DNA from: Rhabditoides inermis
Taxonomy: Eukaryota; Nematoda; Chromadorea; Rhabditida; Rhabditidae
Reading direction: 5' to 3'
Assembly: GCA_963966185.1 (NCBI GenBank)
Contig: CAWZYM010000445.1
Coordinates: 57,501 to 121,500, forward strand
DNA: 64,000 nucleotides
Below are positions 45,135-60,100 of the stretch, piece after piece (the stretch's first letter is position 1; each line of letters begins with the position of its first letter). Both the position numbers and the translations under genes were made by a program. The notes under the pieces were generated by a model. The model searched no databases. It saw only the letters and a program-made list of their open reading frames with translations, and had not been told where the DNA came from.

Positions 45135-48100
45135 CAGGATGCATTACGGTAAAGGAGCAGGCCGCGAGAAGCTGCGAGAGATAAGAGGCAAGGGAGGGAA
45201 GGAGGGGCTATCTGAAGGGCCGGCCGGAACACGGACAGTCAATGACAAGGCGGGATGCAATGCGCGGTCTACGGTGGGGGAGCAGGCCGCGAGAAGCTGC
45301 GAGAGATAAGAGGCAAGGGAGGGAAGGAGGGGCTATCTGAAGGGCCGGCCGGAACACGGACAGTCAATGACAAGGCGGGATGCAATGCGCGGTCTACGGT
45401 GGGGGAGCAGGCCGCGAGAAGCTGCGAGAGAGAAGAATCGAGGGAGGGAGGGAAGAGCTATCTGGAGGGCCGGCCGAAACACGGACAGTCAATGACAAGG
45501 CGGGATGCAATGCGCGGTCTACGGTGGGGGAGCAGGCCGCGAGAAGCTGCGAGAGAGAAGAGGCGAGGAAGGGAGGGAAGGGATATCTGGAGGGCCGGCC
45601 GGAACACGGACAGTCAATGACAAGGCGGGATGCAATGCGCGGTCTACTGTGGAGGAGCAGGCCGCGAGAAGCTGCGAGAGAGAAGAGGCGAGGAAGGGAG
45701 GGAAGGGATATCTGGAGGGCCGGCCGGAACACGGACAGTCAATGACAAGGCGGGGTGCAATGCGCGGTCTACGGTGGGGAGCAGGCCGCGAGAAGCTGCG
45801 AGAGAGAGGAGGCGAGGCAGGGAGGGAGGGGCTATCTGGAAGGCCGGCCAAAACACGGACAGTCAATGACAAGGCGGGATGCAATGCACGGTCTACGGTG
45901 GGAGAGAGAGCAGGCCGCGAGAAGCTGCGAGAGAGAAGACGCGAGGGAGGGAGGGAGGGGATATCTGAAGGGCCGGCCGGAACACGGACAGTCAATGACA
46001 AGGCGGGGTGCAATGCGCGGTCTACGGTGGGGGAGCAGGCCGCGAGAAGCTGCGAGAGAGAAGAGGCGAGGGAGGGAGGAAAGGGATATCATGGAGGGCC
46101 GGCCGGAACACGGACAGTCAATGACAAGGCGGGGTGCAATGCGCGGTCTACGGTGGGGGAGCAGGCCGCGAGAAGCTGCGAGAGAGAAGAGGCGAGGGAG
46201 GGAGGGGCTATCTGGAGGGCCGGCCGGAACACGGACAGTCAATGACAAGGCGGGGTGCAATGCGCGGTCTACGGTGGGGGAGCAGGCCGCGAAAAGCTGC
46301 GAGAGAGAAGAGGTGAGGGAGGGAGGGAGGGGCTATCTGGAAGGCCGGCCGGAACACGGACAGTCAATGACAAGGCGGGATGCAATGCGCGGTCTACGGT
46401 GGGGGAGCAGGCCGCGAGAAGCTGCGAGAGAGAAGAGGCGAGGGAGGGAGGGGCTATCTGGAGGGCCGGCCGGAACACGGACAGTCAATGACAAGGCGGG
46501 ATGCAATGCGCGGTCTACGGTGGGGGAGCAGGCCGCGAGAAGCTGCGAGAGAGAAGAGGCAAGGGAGGGAGGGAGGGGCTATTTGGAGGGCCGGCCGGAA
46601 CACGGACAGTCAATGACAAGGCGGGATGCAATGCGCGGTCTACGGTGGGGGAGCAGGCCGCGAGAAGCTGCGAGAGAGAAGAGGCGAGGGAGGAAGGGAG
46701 GGAGGGAAGGGCTATCTGGAGGGCCGGCCAAAACACGGACAGTCAATGACAAGGCGGGGTGCAATGCACGGTCTACGGTGGGGGGGCAGGCCGCGAGAAG
46801 CTGCGAGAGAGAAGAGGCGAGGGAGGGAGGGAGGGAGAGAGGGAGGGAGGGGCTATCTGGAAGGCCGGCCAAAACACGGACAGTCAATGACAAGGCGGGG
46901 TGCAATGCACGGTCTACGGTGGGGGGGGGGCAGGCCGCGAGAAGCTGCGAGAGAGAAGAGGCGAGGGAGGAAGGGAGGGAGAGAGGGAGGGAGGGGCTAT
47001 CTGGAAGGCCAGCCAAAACACGGACAGTCAATGACAAGGCGGGATGCAATGCACGGTCTACGGTGGGGGGGGGCAGGCCGCAACAAGCTGCGAGAGAGAA
47101 GAGGCGAGGGAGGGAGGGAGGGGCTATTTGGAGGGCCGGCCGGAACACGGACAGTCAATGACAAGGCGGGATGCAATGCGCGGTCTACGGTGGGGGAGCA
47201 GGCCGCGAGAAGCTGCGAGAGAGAAGAGGCGAGGGAGGGAGGGAAGGGCTATCTGGAGGGCCGGCCGGAACACGAACAGTCAATGACAAGGCGGGATGCA
47301 ATGCACGGTCTACGGTGGGGGAGCAGGCCGCGAGAAGCTGCGAGAGAGAAGACGCGAGGGAGGGAGGGAGGAGGTATCTGGAGGGCCGGCCGGAACACGG
47401 ACAGTCAATGACAAGGCGGGATGCGATGCGCGGTCTACGGTGGGGGAGCAGGCCGCGAGAAGCTGCGAGAGAGAAGAGGCGAGGGAGGGAGAGAAGCGAT
47501 ATCTGGAGGGCCGGCCGGAACACGGACAGTCAATGACAAGGCGGGGTGCAATGCGCGGTCTACGGTGGGGGAGCAGGCCGCGAGAAGCTGCGAGAGAGAA
47601 GAGGCGAGGGAGGGAGGGAAGGGGCTATCTGGAAGGCCGGCCAAAACACGGACAGTCAATGACAAGGCGGGATGCAATGCACGGTCTACGGTGGGAGAGC
47701 AGGCCGCGAGAAGCTGCGAGAGAGAAGACGTGAGGGAGGGAGGGAGGGAGGGGATATCTGGAGGGCCGGCCGGAACACGGACAGTCAATGACAAGGCGGG
47801 ATGCAATGCGCGGTCCACGGTGGCGGAGCAGGCAGCGAGAAGCTGCGAGAGAGAAGACGCGAGGGAGGAAGGAAGGGGATATCTGGAGGGCCGGCCGGAA
47901 CACGGACAGTCAATGACAAGGCGGGGTGCGATGCGCGGTCTACGGTGGGGGAGCAGGCCGCGAGAAGCTGCGAGAGAGAAGAGGCGAGGGAGGGAGGAAA
48001 GGGATATCTGGAGGGCCGGCCGGAACACGGACAGTCAATGACAAGGCGGGATGCAATGCGCGGTCTACGGTGGGGGAGCAGGCCGCGAGAAGCTGCGAGA

Positions 48101-51100
48101 GAGAAGAGGCGAGGGAGGGAGGGAGGGGCTATCTGGAGGGCCGGCCGGAACACGGACAGTCAATGACAAGGCGGGATGCAATGCGCGGTCTACGGTGGGG
48201 GAGCAGGCCGCGAGAAGCTGCGAGAGAGAAGAGGCGAGGGAGGGAGGGAAGGGCTATCTGGAGGGCCGGCCGGAACACGAACAGTCAATGACAAGGCGGG
48301 ATGCAATGCACGGTCTACGGTGGGGGAGCAGGCCGCGAGAAGCTGCGAGAGAGAAGACGCGAGGGAGGGAGGGAGGAGGTATCTGGAGGGCCGGCCGGAA
48401 CACGGACAGTCAATGACAAGGCGGGATGCGATGCGCGGTCTACGGTGGGGGAGCAGGCCGCGAGAAGCTGCGAGAGAGAAGAGGCGAGGGAGGGAGAGAA
48501 GCGATATCTGGAGGGCCGGCCGGAACACGGACAGTCAATGACAAGGCGGGGTGCAATGCGCGGTCTACGGTGGGGGAGCAGGCCGCGAGAAGCTGCGAGA
48601 GAGAAGAGGCGAGGGAGGGAGGGAAGGGGCTATCTGGAAGGCCGGCCAAAACACGGACAGTCAATGACAAGGCGGGATGCAATGCACGGTCTACGGTGGG
48701 AGAGCAGGCCGCGAGAAGCTGCGAGAGAGAAGACGTGAGGGAGGGAGGGAGGGAGGGGATATCTGGAGGGCCGGCCGGAACACGGACAGTCAATGACAAG
48801 GCGGGATGCAATGCGCGGTCCACGGTGGCGGAGCAGGCAGCGAGAAGCTGCGAGAGAGAAGACGCGAGGGAGGAAGGAAGGGGATATCTGGAGGGCCGGC
48901 CGGAACACGGACAGTCAATGACAAGGCGGGGTGCGATGCGCGGTCTACGGTGGGGGAGCAGGCCGCGAGAAGCTGCGAGAGAGAAGAGGCGAGGGAGGGA
49001 GGAAAGGGATATCTGGAGGGCCGGCCGGAACACGGACAGTCAATGACAAGGCGGGATGCAATGCGCGGTCTACGGTGGGGGAGCAGGCCGCGAGAAGCTG
49101 CGAGAGAGAAGAGGCGAGGGAGGGAGGGAGGGGCTATCTGGAGGGCCGGCCGGAACACGGACAGTCAATGACAAGGCGGGATGCAATGCGCGGTCTACGG
49201 TGGGGGAGCAGGCCGCGAAAAGCTGCGAGAGAGAAGAGGCGAGGGAGGGAGGGAAGGGCTATCTGGAGGGCCGGCTGGAACACGGACAGTCAATGACAAG
49301 ACGGGATGCAATGCGCGGTCTACGGTGGGGGAGCAGGCCGCGAGAAGCTGCGAGAGAGAAGAGGCGAGGGAGGGAGGGGCTATCTGGAGGGCCGGCCGGA
49401 ACACGGACAGTCAATGACAAGGCGGGATGCAATGCGCGGTCTACGGTGGGGGAGCAGGCCGCGAGAAGCTGCGAGAGAGAAGAGGCGAGGGAGGGAGGGA
49501 GGGGCTATCTGGAGGGCCGGCCGGAACACGGACAGTCAATGACAAGGCGGGATGCAATGCACGGTCTACGGTGGGGTAGCAGGCCGCGAGAATCTGCTAG
49601 AGAGAAGAGGCGAGGGAGGGAGGGAGGGGCTATCTGGAAGGCCGGCCGGAACACGGACAGTCAATGACAAGGCGGGATGCAATGCGCGGTCTACGGTGGG
49701 AGAGCAGGCCGCGAGAAGCTGCGAGAGAGAAGAGGCGAGGGAGGGAGGAAAGAAATATCTGGAGGGCCGGCCGGAACACGGACAGTCAATGACAAGGCGA
49801 AATGCAATGCGCGGTCTACTGTGGGGGAGCAGGCCGCGAGAAGCTGCGAGAGAGAAGAGGCGAGGAAGGGAGGGAGTGGGTATCTGGAGGGACGGCCGGA
49901 ACACGGACAGTCAATGACAAGGCGGGATGCAATGCGCGGTCTACGGTGGGGGAGCAGGCCGCGAGAAGCTGCGAGAGAGAAGGGGCGAGGGAGGGAGGGA
50001 AGGGCTATCTGGAGGGCCGGCCGGAACACGGACAGTCAATGACAAGGCGGGATGCAATGCGCGGTCTACGGTGGGGGAGCAGGCCGCGAGAAGCTGCGAG
50101 AGAGAAGAGGCGAGGGAGGGAGGGAGGGGCTATCTGGAGGGCCGGCCGGAACACGGACAGTCAATGACAAGGCGGGATGCTATGCACGGTCTACGGTGGG
50201 AGAGCAGGCCGCGAGAAGCTGCGAGAGAGAAGACGCGAGGGAGGGAGGGAGGGGCTATTTGGAGGGCCGGCCGGAACACGGACAGTCAATGACAAGGCGG
50301 GATGCAATGCGCGGTCTACGGTGGGGGAGCAGGCCGCGAGAAGCTGCGAGAGAGAAGAGGCGAGGGAGGGAGGGAAGGGCTATCTGGAGGGCCGGCCGGA
50401 ACACGGACAGTCAATGACAAGGCGGGATGCAATGCGCGGTCTACGGTGGGGGAGCAGGCCGCGAGAAGCTGCGAGAGAGAAGAGGCGAGGGAGGGAGGGA
50501 GGGGCTATCTGGAGGGCCGGCCGGAACACGGACAGTCAATGACAAGGCGGGATGCAATGCACGGTCTACGGTGGGGGAGCAGGCCGCGAGAATCTGCTAG
50601 AGAGAAGAGGCGAGGGAGGGAGGGAGGGGCTATCTGGAAGGCCGGCCGGAACACGGACAGTCAATGACAAGGCGGGATGCAATGCGCGGTCTACGGTGGG
50701 AGAGCAGGCCGCGAGAAGCTGCGAGAGAGAAGAGGCGAGGGAGGGAGGAAAGAAATATCTGGAGGGCCGGCCGGAACACGGACAGTCAATGACAAGGCGG
50801 GATGCAATGCGCGGTCTACTGTGGGGGAGCAGGCCGCGAGAAGCTGCGAGAGAGAAGAGGCGAGGAAGGGAGGGAGGGGCTATCTGGAGGGACGGCCGGA
50901 ACACGGACAGTCAATGACAAGGCGGGATGCAATGCGCGGTCTACGGTGGGGGAGCAGGCCGCGAGAAGCTGCGAGAGAGAAGAGGCGAGGGAGGGAGGGA
51001 AGGGCTATCTGGAGGGCCGGCCGGAACACGGACAGTCAATGACAAGGCGGGATGCAATGCGCGGTCTACGGTGGGGGAGCAGGCCGCGAGAAGCTGCGAG

Positions 51101-54100
51101 AGAGAAGAGGCGAGGGAGGGAGGGAGGGGCTATCTGGAGGGCCGGCCGGAACACGGACAGTCAATGACAAGGCGGGATGCTATACACGGTCTACGGTGGG
51201 AGAGCAGGCCGCGAGAAGCTGCGAGAGAGAAGACGCGAGGGAGGGAGGGAGGGGCTATTTGGAGGGCCGGACGGAACACGGACAGTCAATGACAAGGCGG
51301 GATGCAATGCGCGGTCTACGGTGGGGGAGCAGGCCGCGAGAAGCTGCGAGAGAGAAGAGGCGAGGGAGGGAGGGAAGAGCTATCTGGAGGGCCGGCCGGA
51401 TCACGGACAGTCAATGACAAGACGGGATGCAATGCGCGGTCTACGGTGGGGGAGCAGGCCGCGAGAAGCTGCGAGAGAGAAGAGGCGAGGGAGGGAGGGG
51501 CTATCTGGAGGGCCGGCCGGAACACGGACAGTCAATGACAAGGCGGGATGCAATGCGCGGTCTACGGTGGGGGAGCAGGCCGCGAGAAGCTGCGAGAGAG
51601 AAGAGGCGAGGGAGGGAGGGAGGGGCTATCTGGAGGGCCGGCCGGAACACGGACAGTCAATGACAAGGCGGGATGCAATGCACGGTCTACGGTGGGGGAG
51701 CAGGCCGCGAGAATCTGCTAGAGAGAAGAGGCGAGGGAGGGAGGGAGGGGCTATCTGGAAGGCCGGCCGGAACACGGACAGTCAATGACAAGGCGGGATG
51801 CAATGCGCGGTCTACGGTGGGAGAGCAGGCCGCGAGAAGCTGCGAGAGAGAAGAGGCGAGGGAGGGAGGAAAGAAATATCTGGAGGGCCGGCCGGAACAC
51901 GGACAGTCAATGACAAGGCGGGATGCAATGCGCGGTCTACTGTGGGGGAGCAGGCCGCGAGAAGCTGCGAGAGAGAAGAGGCGAGGGAGGGAGGAAAGAA
52001 ATATCTGGAGGGCCGGCCGGAACACGGACAGTCAATGACAAGGCGGGATGCAATGCGCGGTCTACGGTGGGGGAGCAGGCCGCGAGAAGCTGCGAGAGAG
52101 AAGAGGCGAGGGAGGGAGGGAGGGGCTATCTGGAGGGACGGCCGGAACACGGACAGTCAATGACAAGGCGGGATGCAATGCGCGGTCTACGGTGGGGGAG
52201 CAGGCCGCGAGAAGCTGCGAGAGAGAAGAGGCGAGGGAGGGAGGGAAGGGCTATCTGGAGGGCCGGCCGGAACACGGACAGTCAATGACAAGGCGGGATG
52301 CAATGCGCGGTCTACGGTGGGGGAGCAGGCCGCGAGAAGCTGCGAGAGAGAAGAGGCGAGGGAGGGAGGGAGGGGCTATCTGGAGGGCCGGCCGGAACAC
52401 GGACAGTCAATGACAAGGCGGGATGCTATACACGGTCTACGGTGGGAGAGCAGGCCGCGAGAAGCTGCGAGAGAGAAGACGCGAGGGAGGGAGGGAGGGG
52501 CTATTTGGAGGGCCGGACGGAACACGGACAGTCAATGACAAGGCGGGATGCAATGCGCGGTCTACGGTGGGGGAGCAGGCCGCGAGAAGCTGCGAGAGAG
52601 AAGAGGCGAGGGAGGGAGGGAAGAGCTATCTGGAGGGCCGGCCGGATCACGGACAGTCAATGACAAGACGGGATGCAATGCGCGGTCTACGGTGGGGGAG
52701 CAGGCCGCGAGAAGCTGCGAGAGAGAAGAGGCGAGGGAGGGAGGGGCTATCTGGAGGGCCGGCCGGAACACGGACAGTCAATGACAAGGCGGGATGCAAT
52801 GCGCGGTCTACGGTGGGGGAGCAGGCCGCGAGAAGCTGCGAGAGAGAAGAGGCGAGGGAGGGAGGGAGGGGCTATCTGGAGGGCCGGCCGGAACACGGAC
52901 AGTCAATGACAAGGCGGGATGCAATGCACGGTCTACGGTGGGGGAGCAGGCCGCGAGAATCTGCTAGAGAGAAGAGGCGAGGGAGGGAGGGAGGGGCTAT
53001 CTGGAAGGCCGGCCGGAACACGGACAGTCAATGACAAGGCGGGATGCAATGCGCGGTCTACGGTGGGAGAGCAGGCCGCGAGAAGCTGCGAGAGAGAAGA
53101 GGCGAGGGAGGGAGGAAAGAAATATCTGGAGGGCCGGCCGGAACACGGACAGTCAATGACAAGGCGGGATGCAATGCGCGGTCTACTGTGGGGGAGCAGG
53201 CCGCGAGAAGCTGCGAGAGAGAAGAGGCGAGGGAGGGAGGGAGGGGCTATCTGGAGGGCCGGCCGGAACACGGACAGTCAATGACAAGGCGGGATGCAAT
53301 GCGCGGTCTACGGTGGGGGAGCAGGCCGCGAGAAGCTGCGAGAGAGAAGAGGCGAGGGAGGGAGGGAGGGGCTATCTGGAGGGCCGGCCGGAACACGGAC
53401 AGTCAATGACAAGGCGGGATGCTATACACGGTCTACGGTGGGAGAGCAGGCCGCGAGAAGCTGCGAGAGAGAAGACGCGAGGGAGGGAGGGAGGGGCTAT
53501 TTGGAGGGCCGGACGGAACACGGACAGTCAATGACAAGGCGGGATGCAATGCGCGGTCTACGGTGGGGGAGCAGGCCGCGAGAAGCTGCGAGAGAGAAGA
53601 GGCGAGGGAGGGAGGGGCTATCTGGAGGGCCGGCCGGAACACGGACAGTCAATGACAAGGCGGGATGCAATGCGCGGTCTACGGTGGGGGAGCAGGCCGC
53701 GAGAAGCTGCGAGAGAGAAGAGGCGAGGGAGGGAGGGAGGGGCTATCTGGAGGGCCGGCCGGAACACGGACAGTCAATGACAAGGCGGGATGCAATGCAC
53801 GGTCTACGGTGGGGGAGCAGGCCGCGAGAATCTGCTAGAGAGAAGAGGCGAGGGAGGGAGGGAGGGGCTATCTGGAAGGCCGGCCGGAACACGGACAGTC
53901 AATGACAAGGCGGGATGCAATGCGCGGTCTACGGTGGGAGAGCAGGCCGCGAGAAGCTGCGAGAGAGAAGAGGCGAGGGAGGGAGGAAAGAAATATCTGG
54001 AGGGCCGGCCGGAACACGGACAGTCAATGACAAGGCGGGATGCAATGCGCGGTCTACTGTGGGGGAGCAGGCCGCGAGAAGCTGCGAGAGAGAAGAGGCG

Positions 54101-57100
54101 AGGAAGGGAGGGAGGGGCTATCTGGAGGGACGGCCGGAACACGGACAGTCAATGACAAGGCGGGATGCAATGCGCGGTCTACGGTGGGGGAGCAGGCCGC
54201 GAGAAGCTGCGAGAGAGAAGAGGCGAGGGAGGGAGGGAAGGGCTATCTGGAGGGCCGGCCGGAACACGGACAGTCAATGACAAGGCGGGATGCAATGCGC
54301 GGTCTACGGTGGGGGAGCAGGCCGCGAGAAGCTGCGAGAGAGAAGAGGCGAGGGAGGGAGGGAGGGGCTATCTGGAGGGCCGGCCGGAACACGGACAGTC
54401 AATGACAAGGCGGGATGCAATGCGCGGTCTACGGTGGGGGAGCAGGCCGCGAAAAGCTGCGAGAGAGAAGAGGCGAGGGAGGGAGGGAAGGGCTATCTGG
54501 AGGGCCGGCCGGAACACGGACAGTCAATGACAAGACGGGATGCAATGCGCGGTCTACGGTGGGGGAGCAGGCCGCGAGAAGCTGCGAGAGAGAAGAGGCG
54601 AGGGAGGGAGGGGCTATCTGGAGGGCCGGCCGGAACACGGACAGTCAATGACAAGGCGGGATGCAATGCGCGGTCTACGGTGGGGGAGCAGGCCGCGAGA
54701 AGCTGCGAGAGAGAAGAGGCGAGGGAGGGAGGGAGGGGCTATCTGGAGGGCCGGCCGGAACACGGACAGTCAATGACAAGGCGGGATGCAATGCACGGTC
54801 TACGGTGGGGGAGCAGGCCGCGAGAATCTGCTAGAGAGAAGAGGCGAGGGAGGGAGGGAGGGGCTATCTGGAAGGCCGGCCGGAACACGGACAGTCAATG
54901 ACAAGGCGGGATGCAATGCGCGGTCTACGGTGGGAGAGCAGGCCGCGAGAAGCTGCGAGAGAGAAGAGGCGAGGGAGGGAGGAAAGAAATATCTGGAGGG
55001 CCGGCCGGAACACGGACAGTCAATGACAAGGCGGGATGCAATGCGCGGTCTACTGTGGGGGAGCAGGCCGCGAGAAGCTGCGAGAGAGAAGAGGCGAGGA
55101 AGGGAGGGAGGGGCTATCTGGAGGGACGGCCGGAACACGGACAGTCAATGACAAGGCGGGATGCAATGCGCGGTCTACGGTGGGGGAGCAGGCCGCGAGA
55201 AGCTGCGAGAGAGAAGAGGCGAGGGAGGGAGGGAAGGGCTATCTGGAGGGCCGGCCGGAACACGGACAGTCAATGACAAGGCGGGATGCAATGCGCGGTC
55301 TACGGTGGGGGAGCAGGCCGCGAGAAGCTGCGAGAGAGAAGAGGCGAGGGAGGGAGGGAGGGGCTATCTGGAGGGCCGGCCGGAACACGGACAGTCAATG
55401 ACAAGGCGGGATGCTATGCACGGTCTACGGTGGGAGAGCAGGCCGCGAGAAGCTGCGAGAGAGAAGACGCGAGGGAGGGAGGGAGGGGCTATTTGGAGGG
55501 CCGGCCGGAACACGGACAGTCAATGACAAGGCGGGATGCAATGCGCGGTCTACGGTGGGGGAGCAGGCCGCGAGAAGCTGCGAGAGAGAAGAGGCGAGGG
55601 AGGGAGGGAAGGGCTATCTGGAGGGCCGGCCGGAACACGGACAGTCAATGACAAGACGGGATGCAATGCGCGGTCTACGGTGGGGGAGCAGGCCGCGAGA
55701 AGCTGCGAGAGAGAAGAGGCGAGGGAGGGAGGGGCTATCTGGAGGGCCGGCCGGAACACGGACAGTCAATGACAAGGCGGGATGCAATGCGCGGTCTACG
55801 GTGGGGGAGCAGGCCGCGAGAAGCTGCGAGAGAGAAGAGGCGAGGGAGGGAGGGAGGGGCTATCTGGAGGGCCGGCCGGAACACGGACAGTCAATGACAA
55901 GGCGGGATGCAATGCACGGTCTACGGTGGGGGAGCAGGCCGCGAGAATCTGCTAGAGAGAAGAGGCGAGGGAGGGAGGGAGGGGCTATCTGGAAGGCCGG
56001 CCGGAACACGGACAGTCAATGACAAGGCGGGATGCAATGCGCGGTCTACGGTGGGAGAGCAGGCCGCGAGAAGCTGCGAGAGAGAAGAGGCGAGGGAGGG
56101 AGGAAAGAAATATCTGGAGGGCCGGCCGGAACACGGACAGTCAATGACAAGGCGGGATGCAATGCGCGGTCTACTGTGGGGGAGCAGGCCGCGAGAAGCT
56201 GCGAGAGAGAAGAGGCGAGGAAGGGAGGGAGGGGCTATCTGGAGGGACGGCCGGAACACGGACAGTCAATGACAAGGCGGGATGCAATGCGCGGTCTACG
56301 GTGGGGGAGCAGGCCGCGAGAAGCTGCGAGAGAGAAGATGCGAGGGAGGGAGGGAAGGGCTATCTGGAGGGCCGGCCGGAACACGGACAGTCAATGACAA
56401 GGCGGGATGCAATGCGCGGTCTACGGTGGGGGAGCAGGCCGCGAGAAGCTGCGAGAGAGAAGAGGCGAGGGAGGGAGGGAGGGGCTATCTGGAGGGCCGG
56501 CCGGAACACGGACAGTCAATGACAAGGCGGGATGCTGTGCACGGTCTACGGTGGGAGAGCAGGCCGCGAGAAGCTGCGAGAGAGAAGACGCGAGGGAGGG
56601 AGGGAGGGGCTATTTGGAGGGCCGGCCGGAACACGGACAGTCAATGACAAGGCGGGATGCAATGCGCGGTCTACGGTGTTGGAGCAGGCCGCGAGAAGCT
56701 GCGAGAGAGAAGAGGCGAGGGAGGGAGGAAAGGGATATCTGGAGGGCCGGCCGGAACACGGACAGTCAATGACAAGGCGGGATGCAATGCGCGGTCTACG
56801 GTGGGGGAGCAGGCCGCGAGAAGCTGCGAGAGAGAAGAAGCGAGGGAGGGAGAGAGGGGATATCTGGAGGGCCGGCCGGAACACGGACAGTCAATGACAA
56901 AGCGGGGTGCAATGCGCGGTCTACGGTGGGGGAGCAGGCCGCGAGAAGCTGCGAGAGAGAAGAGGCGAGGGAGGGAGGGAGGGAGGGAGGGAGGGAGGGA
57001 GGGAGGGAGGGGCTATCTGGAAGGCCGGCCAAAACACGGACAGTCAATGACAAGGCGGGATGCAATGCACGGTCTACGGTGGGGGAGCAGGCCGCGAGAA

Positions 57101-60100
57101 GCTGCGAGAGAAAAGAGGCAAGGGAGGGAGGGAGGGGCTATTTGGAGGGCCGGCCGGAACACGGACAGTCAATGACAAGGCGGGATGCAATGCGCGGTCT
57201 ACGGTGGGGGAGCAGGCCGCGAGAAGCTGCGAGAGAGAAGAGGCGAGGGAGGAAGGGAGGGAGGGAGGGGCTATCTGGAAGGCCGGCCAAAACACGGACA
57301 GTCAATGACAAGGCGGGATGCAATGCACGGTCTACGGTGGGGGGGGGGGGGGCAGGCCGCGAGAAGCTGCGAGAGAGAATAGGCGAGGGAGGGAGGGAGG
57401 GAGGGGCTATTTGGAGGGCCGGCCGGAACACGGACAGTCAATGACAAGGCGAGATGCAATGCGCGGTCTACGGTGGGGGAGCAGGCCGCGAGAAGCTGCG
57501 AGAGAGAAGAGGCGAGGGAGGGAGGAAGGGGCTATTTGGAGGGCCGGCCGGAACACGGACAGTCAATGACAAGGCGGGATGCAATGCGCGGTCTACGGTG
57601 GGGGAGCAGGCCGCGAGAAGCTGCGAGAGAGAAGAGGCGAGGGAGGGAGGGAGGGGCTATCTGGAGGGCCGGCCGGAACACGGACAGTCAATGACAAGGC
57701 GGGATGCAATGCGCGGTCTACGGTGGGGGAGCAGGCCGTGAGAAGCTGCGAGAGAGAAGAGGCGAGGGAGGGAGAGAGGGGCTATTTGGAGGGCCGGCCG
57801 GAACACGGACAGTCAATGACAAGGCGGGATGCAATGCGCGGTCTACGGTGGGGGAGCAGGCCGCGAGAAGCTGCGAGAGAGAAGAGGCGAGGGAGGGAGG
57901 AAAGGGATATCTGGAGGGCCGGCCGGAACACGGACAGTCAATGACAAGGCGGGATGCAATGCGCGGTCTACGGTGGGGGAGCAGGCCGCGAGAAGCTGCG
58001 AGAGAGAAGATGCGAGGGAGGGAGAGAGGGGATATCTGGAGGGCCGGCCGGAACACGGACAGTCAATGACAAAGCGGGGTGCAATGCGCGGTCTACGGTG
58101 GGGGAGCAGGCCGCGAGAAGCTGCGAGAGAGAAGAGGCGAGGGAGGGAGGGAGGGAGGGAGGGGCTATCTGGAAGGCCGGCCAAAACACGGACAGTCAAT
58201 GACAAGGCGGGATGCAATGCACGGTCTACGGTGGGGGAGCAGGCCGCGAGAAGCTGCGAGAGAGAAGAGGCGAGGGAGGGAGGAAAGGGATATCTGGAGG
58301 GCCGGCCGGAACACGGACAGTCAATGACAAGGCGGGATGCAATGCGCGGTCTACGGTGGAGGAGCAGGCCGCGAGAAGCTGCGAGAGAGAAGAGGCGAGG
58401 GAGAAAGGGAGGGAGGGAGGGGCTATCTGGAAGGCCGGCCAAAACACGGACAGTCAATGACAAGGCGAAATGCAATGCACGGTCTACGGTGGGGGGGGGG
58501 GGGCAGGCCGCGAGAAGCTGCGAGAGAGAAGAGGCGAGGAAGGGAGGGAGGGGCTATTTGGAGGGCCGGCCGGAACACGGACAGTCAATGACAAGGCGAG
58601 ATGCAATGCGCGGTCTACGGTGGGGGAGCAGGCCGCGAGAAGCTGCGAGAGAGAAGAGGCGAGGGAGGGAAGGAGGGGCTATTTGGAGGGCCGGCCGGAA
58701 CACGGACAGTCAATGACAAGGCGGGATGCAATGCGCGGTCTACGGTGGGGGAGCAGGCCGCGAGAAGCTGCGAGAGAGAAGAGGCGAGGGAGGGAGGGAG
58801 GGGCTATCTGGAGGGCCGGCCGGAACACGGACAGTCAATGACAAGGCGGGATGCAATGCGCGGTCTACGGTGGGGGAGCAGGCCGTGAGAAGCTGCGAGA
58901 GAGAAGAGGCGAGGGAGGGAGAGAGGGGCTATTTGGAGGGCCGGCCGGAACACGGACAGTCAATGACAAGGCGGGATGCAATGCGCGGTCTACGGTGGGG
59001 GAGCAGGCCGCGAGAAGCTGCGAGAGAGAAGAGGCGAGGGAGGGAGGAAAGGGATATCTGGAGGGCCGGCCGGAACACGGACAGTCAATGACAAGGCGGG
59101 ATGCAATGCGCGGTCTACGGTGGGGGAGCAGGCCGCGAGAAGCTGCGAGAGAGAAGAGGCGAGGGAGGGAGAGAGGGGATATCTGGAGGGCCGGCCGGAA
59201 CACGGACAGTCAATGACAAAGCGGGGTGCAATGCGCGGTCTACGGTGGGGGAGCAGGCCGCGAGAAGCTGCGAGAGATAAGAGGCGAGGGAGGGAGAGAG
59301 GGGCTATTTGGAAGGCCGGCCAAAACACGGACAGTCAATGACAAGGCTGGATGCAATGCACGGTCTACGGTGGGGGAGCAGGCCGCGAGATGCTGCGAGA
59401 GAGAAGAGGCAAGGGAGGGAGGGAGGGGCTATTTGGAGGGCCGGCCGGAACACGGACAGTCAATGACAAGACGGGATGCAATGCGCGGTCTACGGTGGGG
59501 GAGCAGGCCGCGAGAAGCTGCGAGAGAGAAGAGGCGAGGGAGGGAGGGGCTATCTGGAGGGCCGGCCGGAACACGGACAGTCAATGACAAGGCGGGATGC
59601 AATGCGCGGTCTACGGTGGGGGAGCAGGCCGCGAGAAGCTGCGAGAGAGAAGAGGCGAGGGAGGAAGGGAGGGAGAGAGGGAGGGAGGGGCTATCTGGAA
59701 GGCCGGCCAAAACACGGACAGTCAATGACAAGGCGGGATGCAATGCGCGGTCTACGGTGGGGGAGCAGGCCGTGAGAAGCTGCGAGAGAGAAGAGGCGAG
59801 GGAGGGAGAGAGGGGCTATTTGGAGGGCCGGCCGGAACACGGACAGTCAATGACAAGGCGGGATGCAATGCGCGGTCTACGGTGGGGGAGCAGGCCGCGA
59901 GAAGCTGCGAGAGAGAAGAGGCGAGGGAGGGAGGAAAGGGATATCTGGAGGGCCGGCCGGAACACGGACAGTCAATGACAAGGCGGGATGCAATGCGCGG
60001 TCTACGGTGGGGGAGCAGGCCGCGAGAAGCTGCGAGAGAGAAGATGCGAGGGAGGGAGAGAGGGGATATCTGGAGGGCCGTCCGGAACACGGACAGTCAA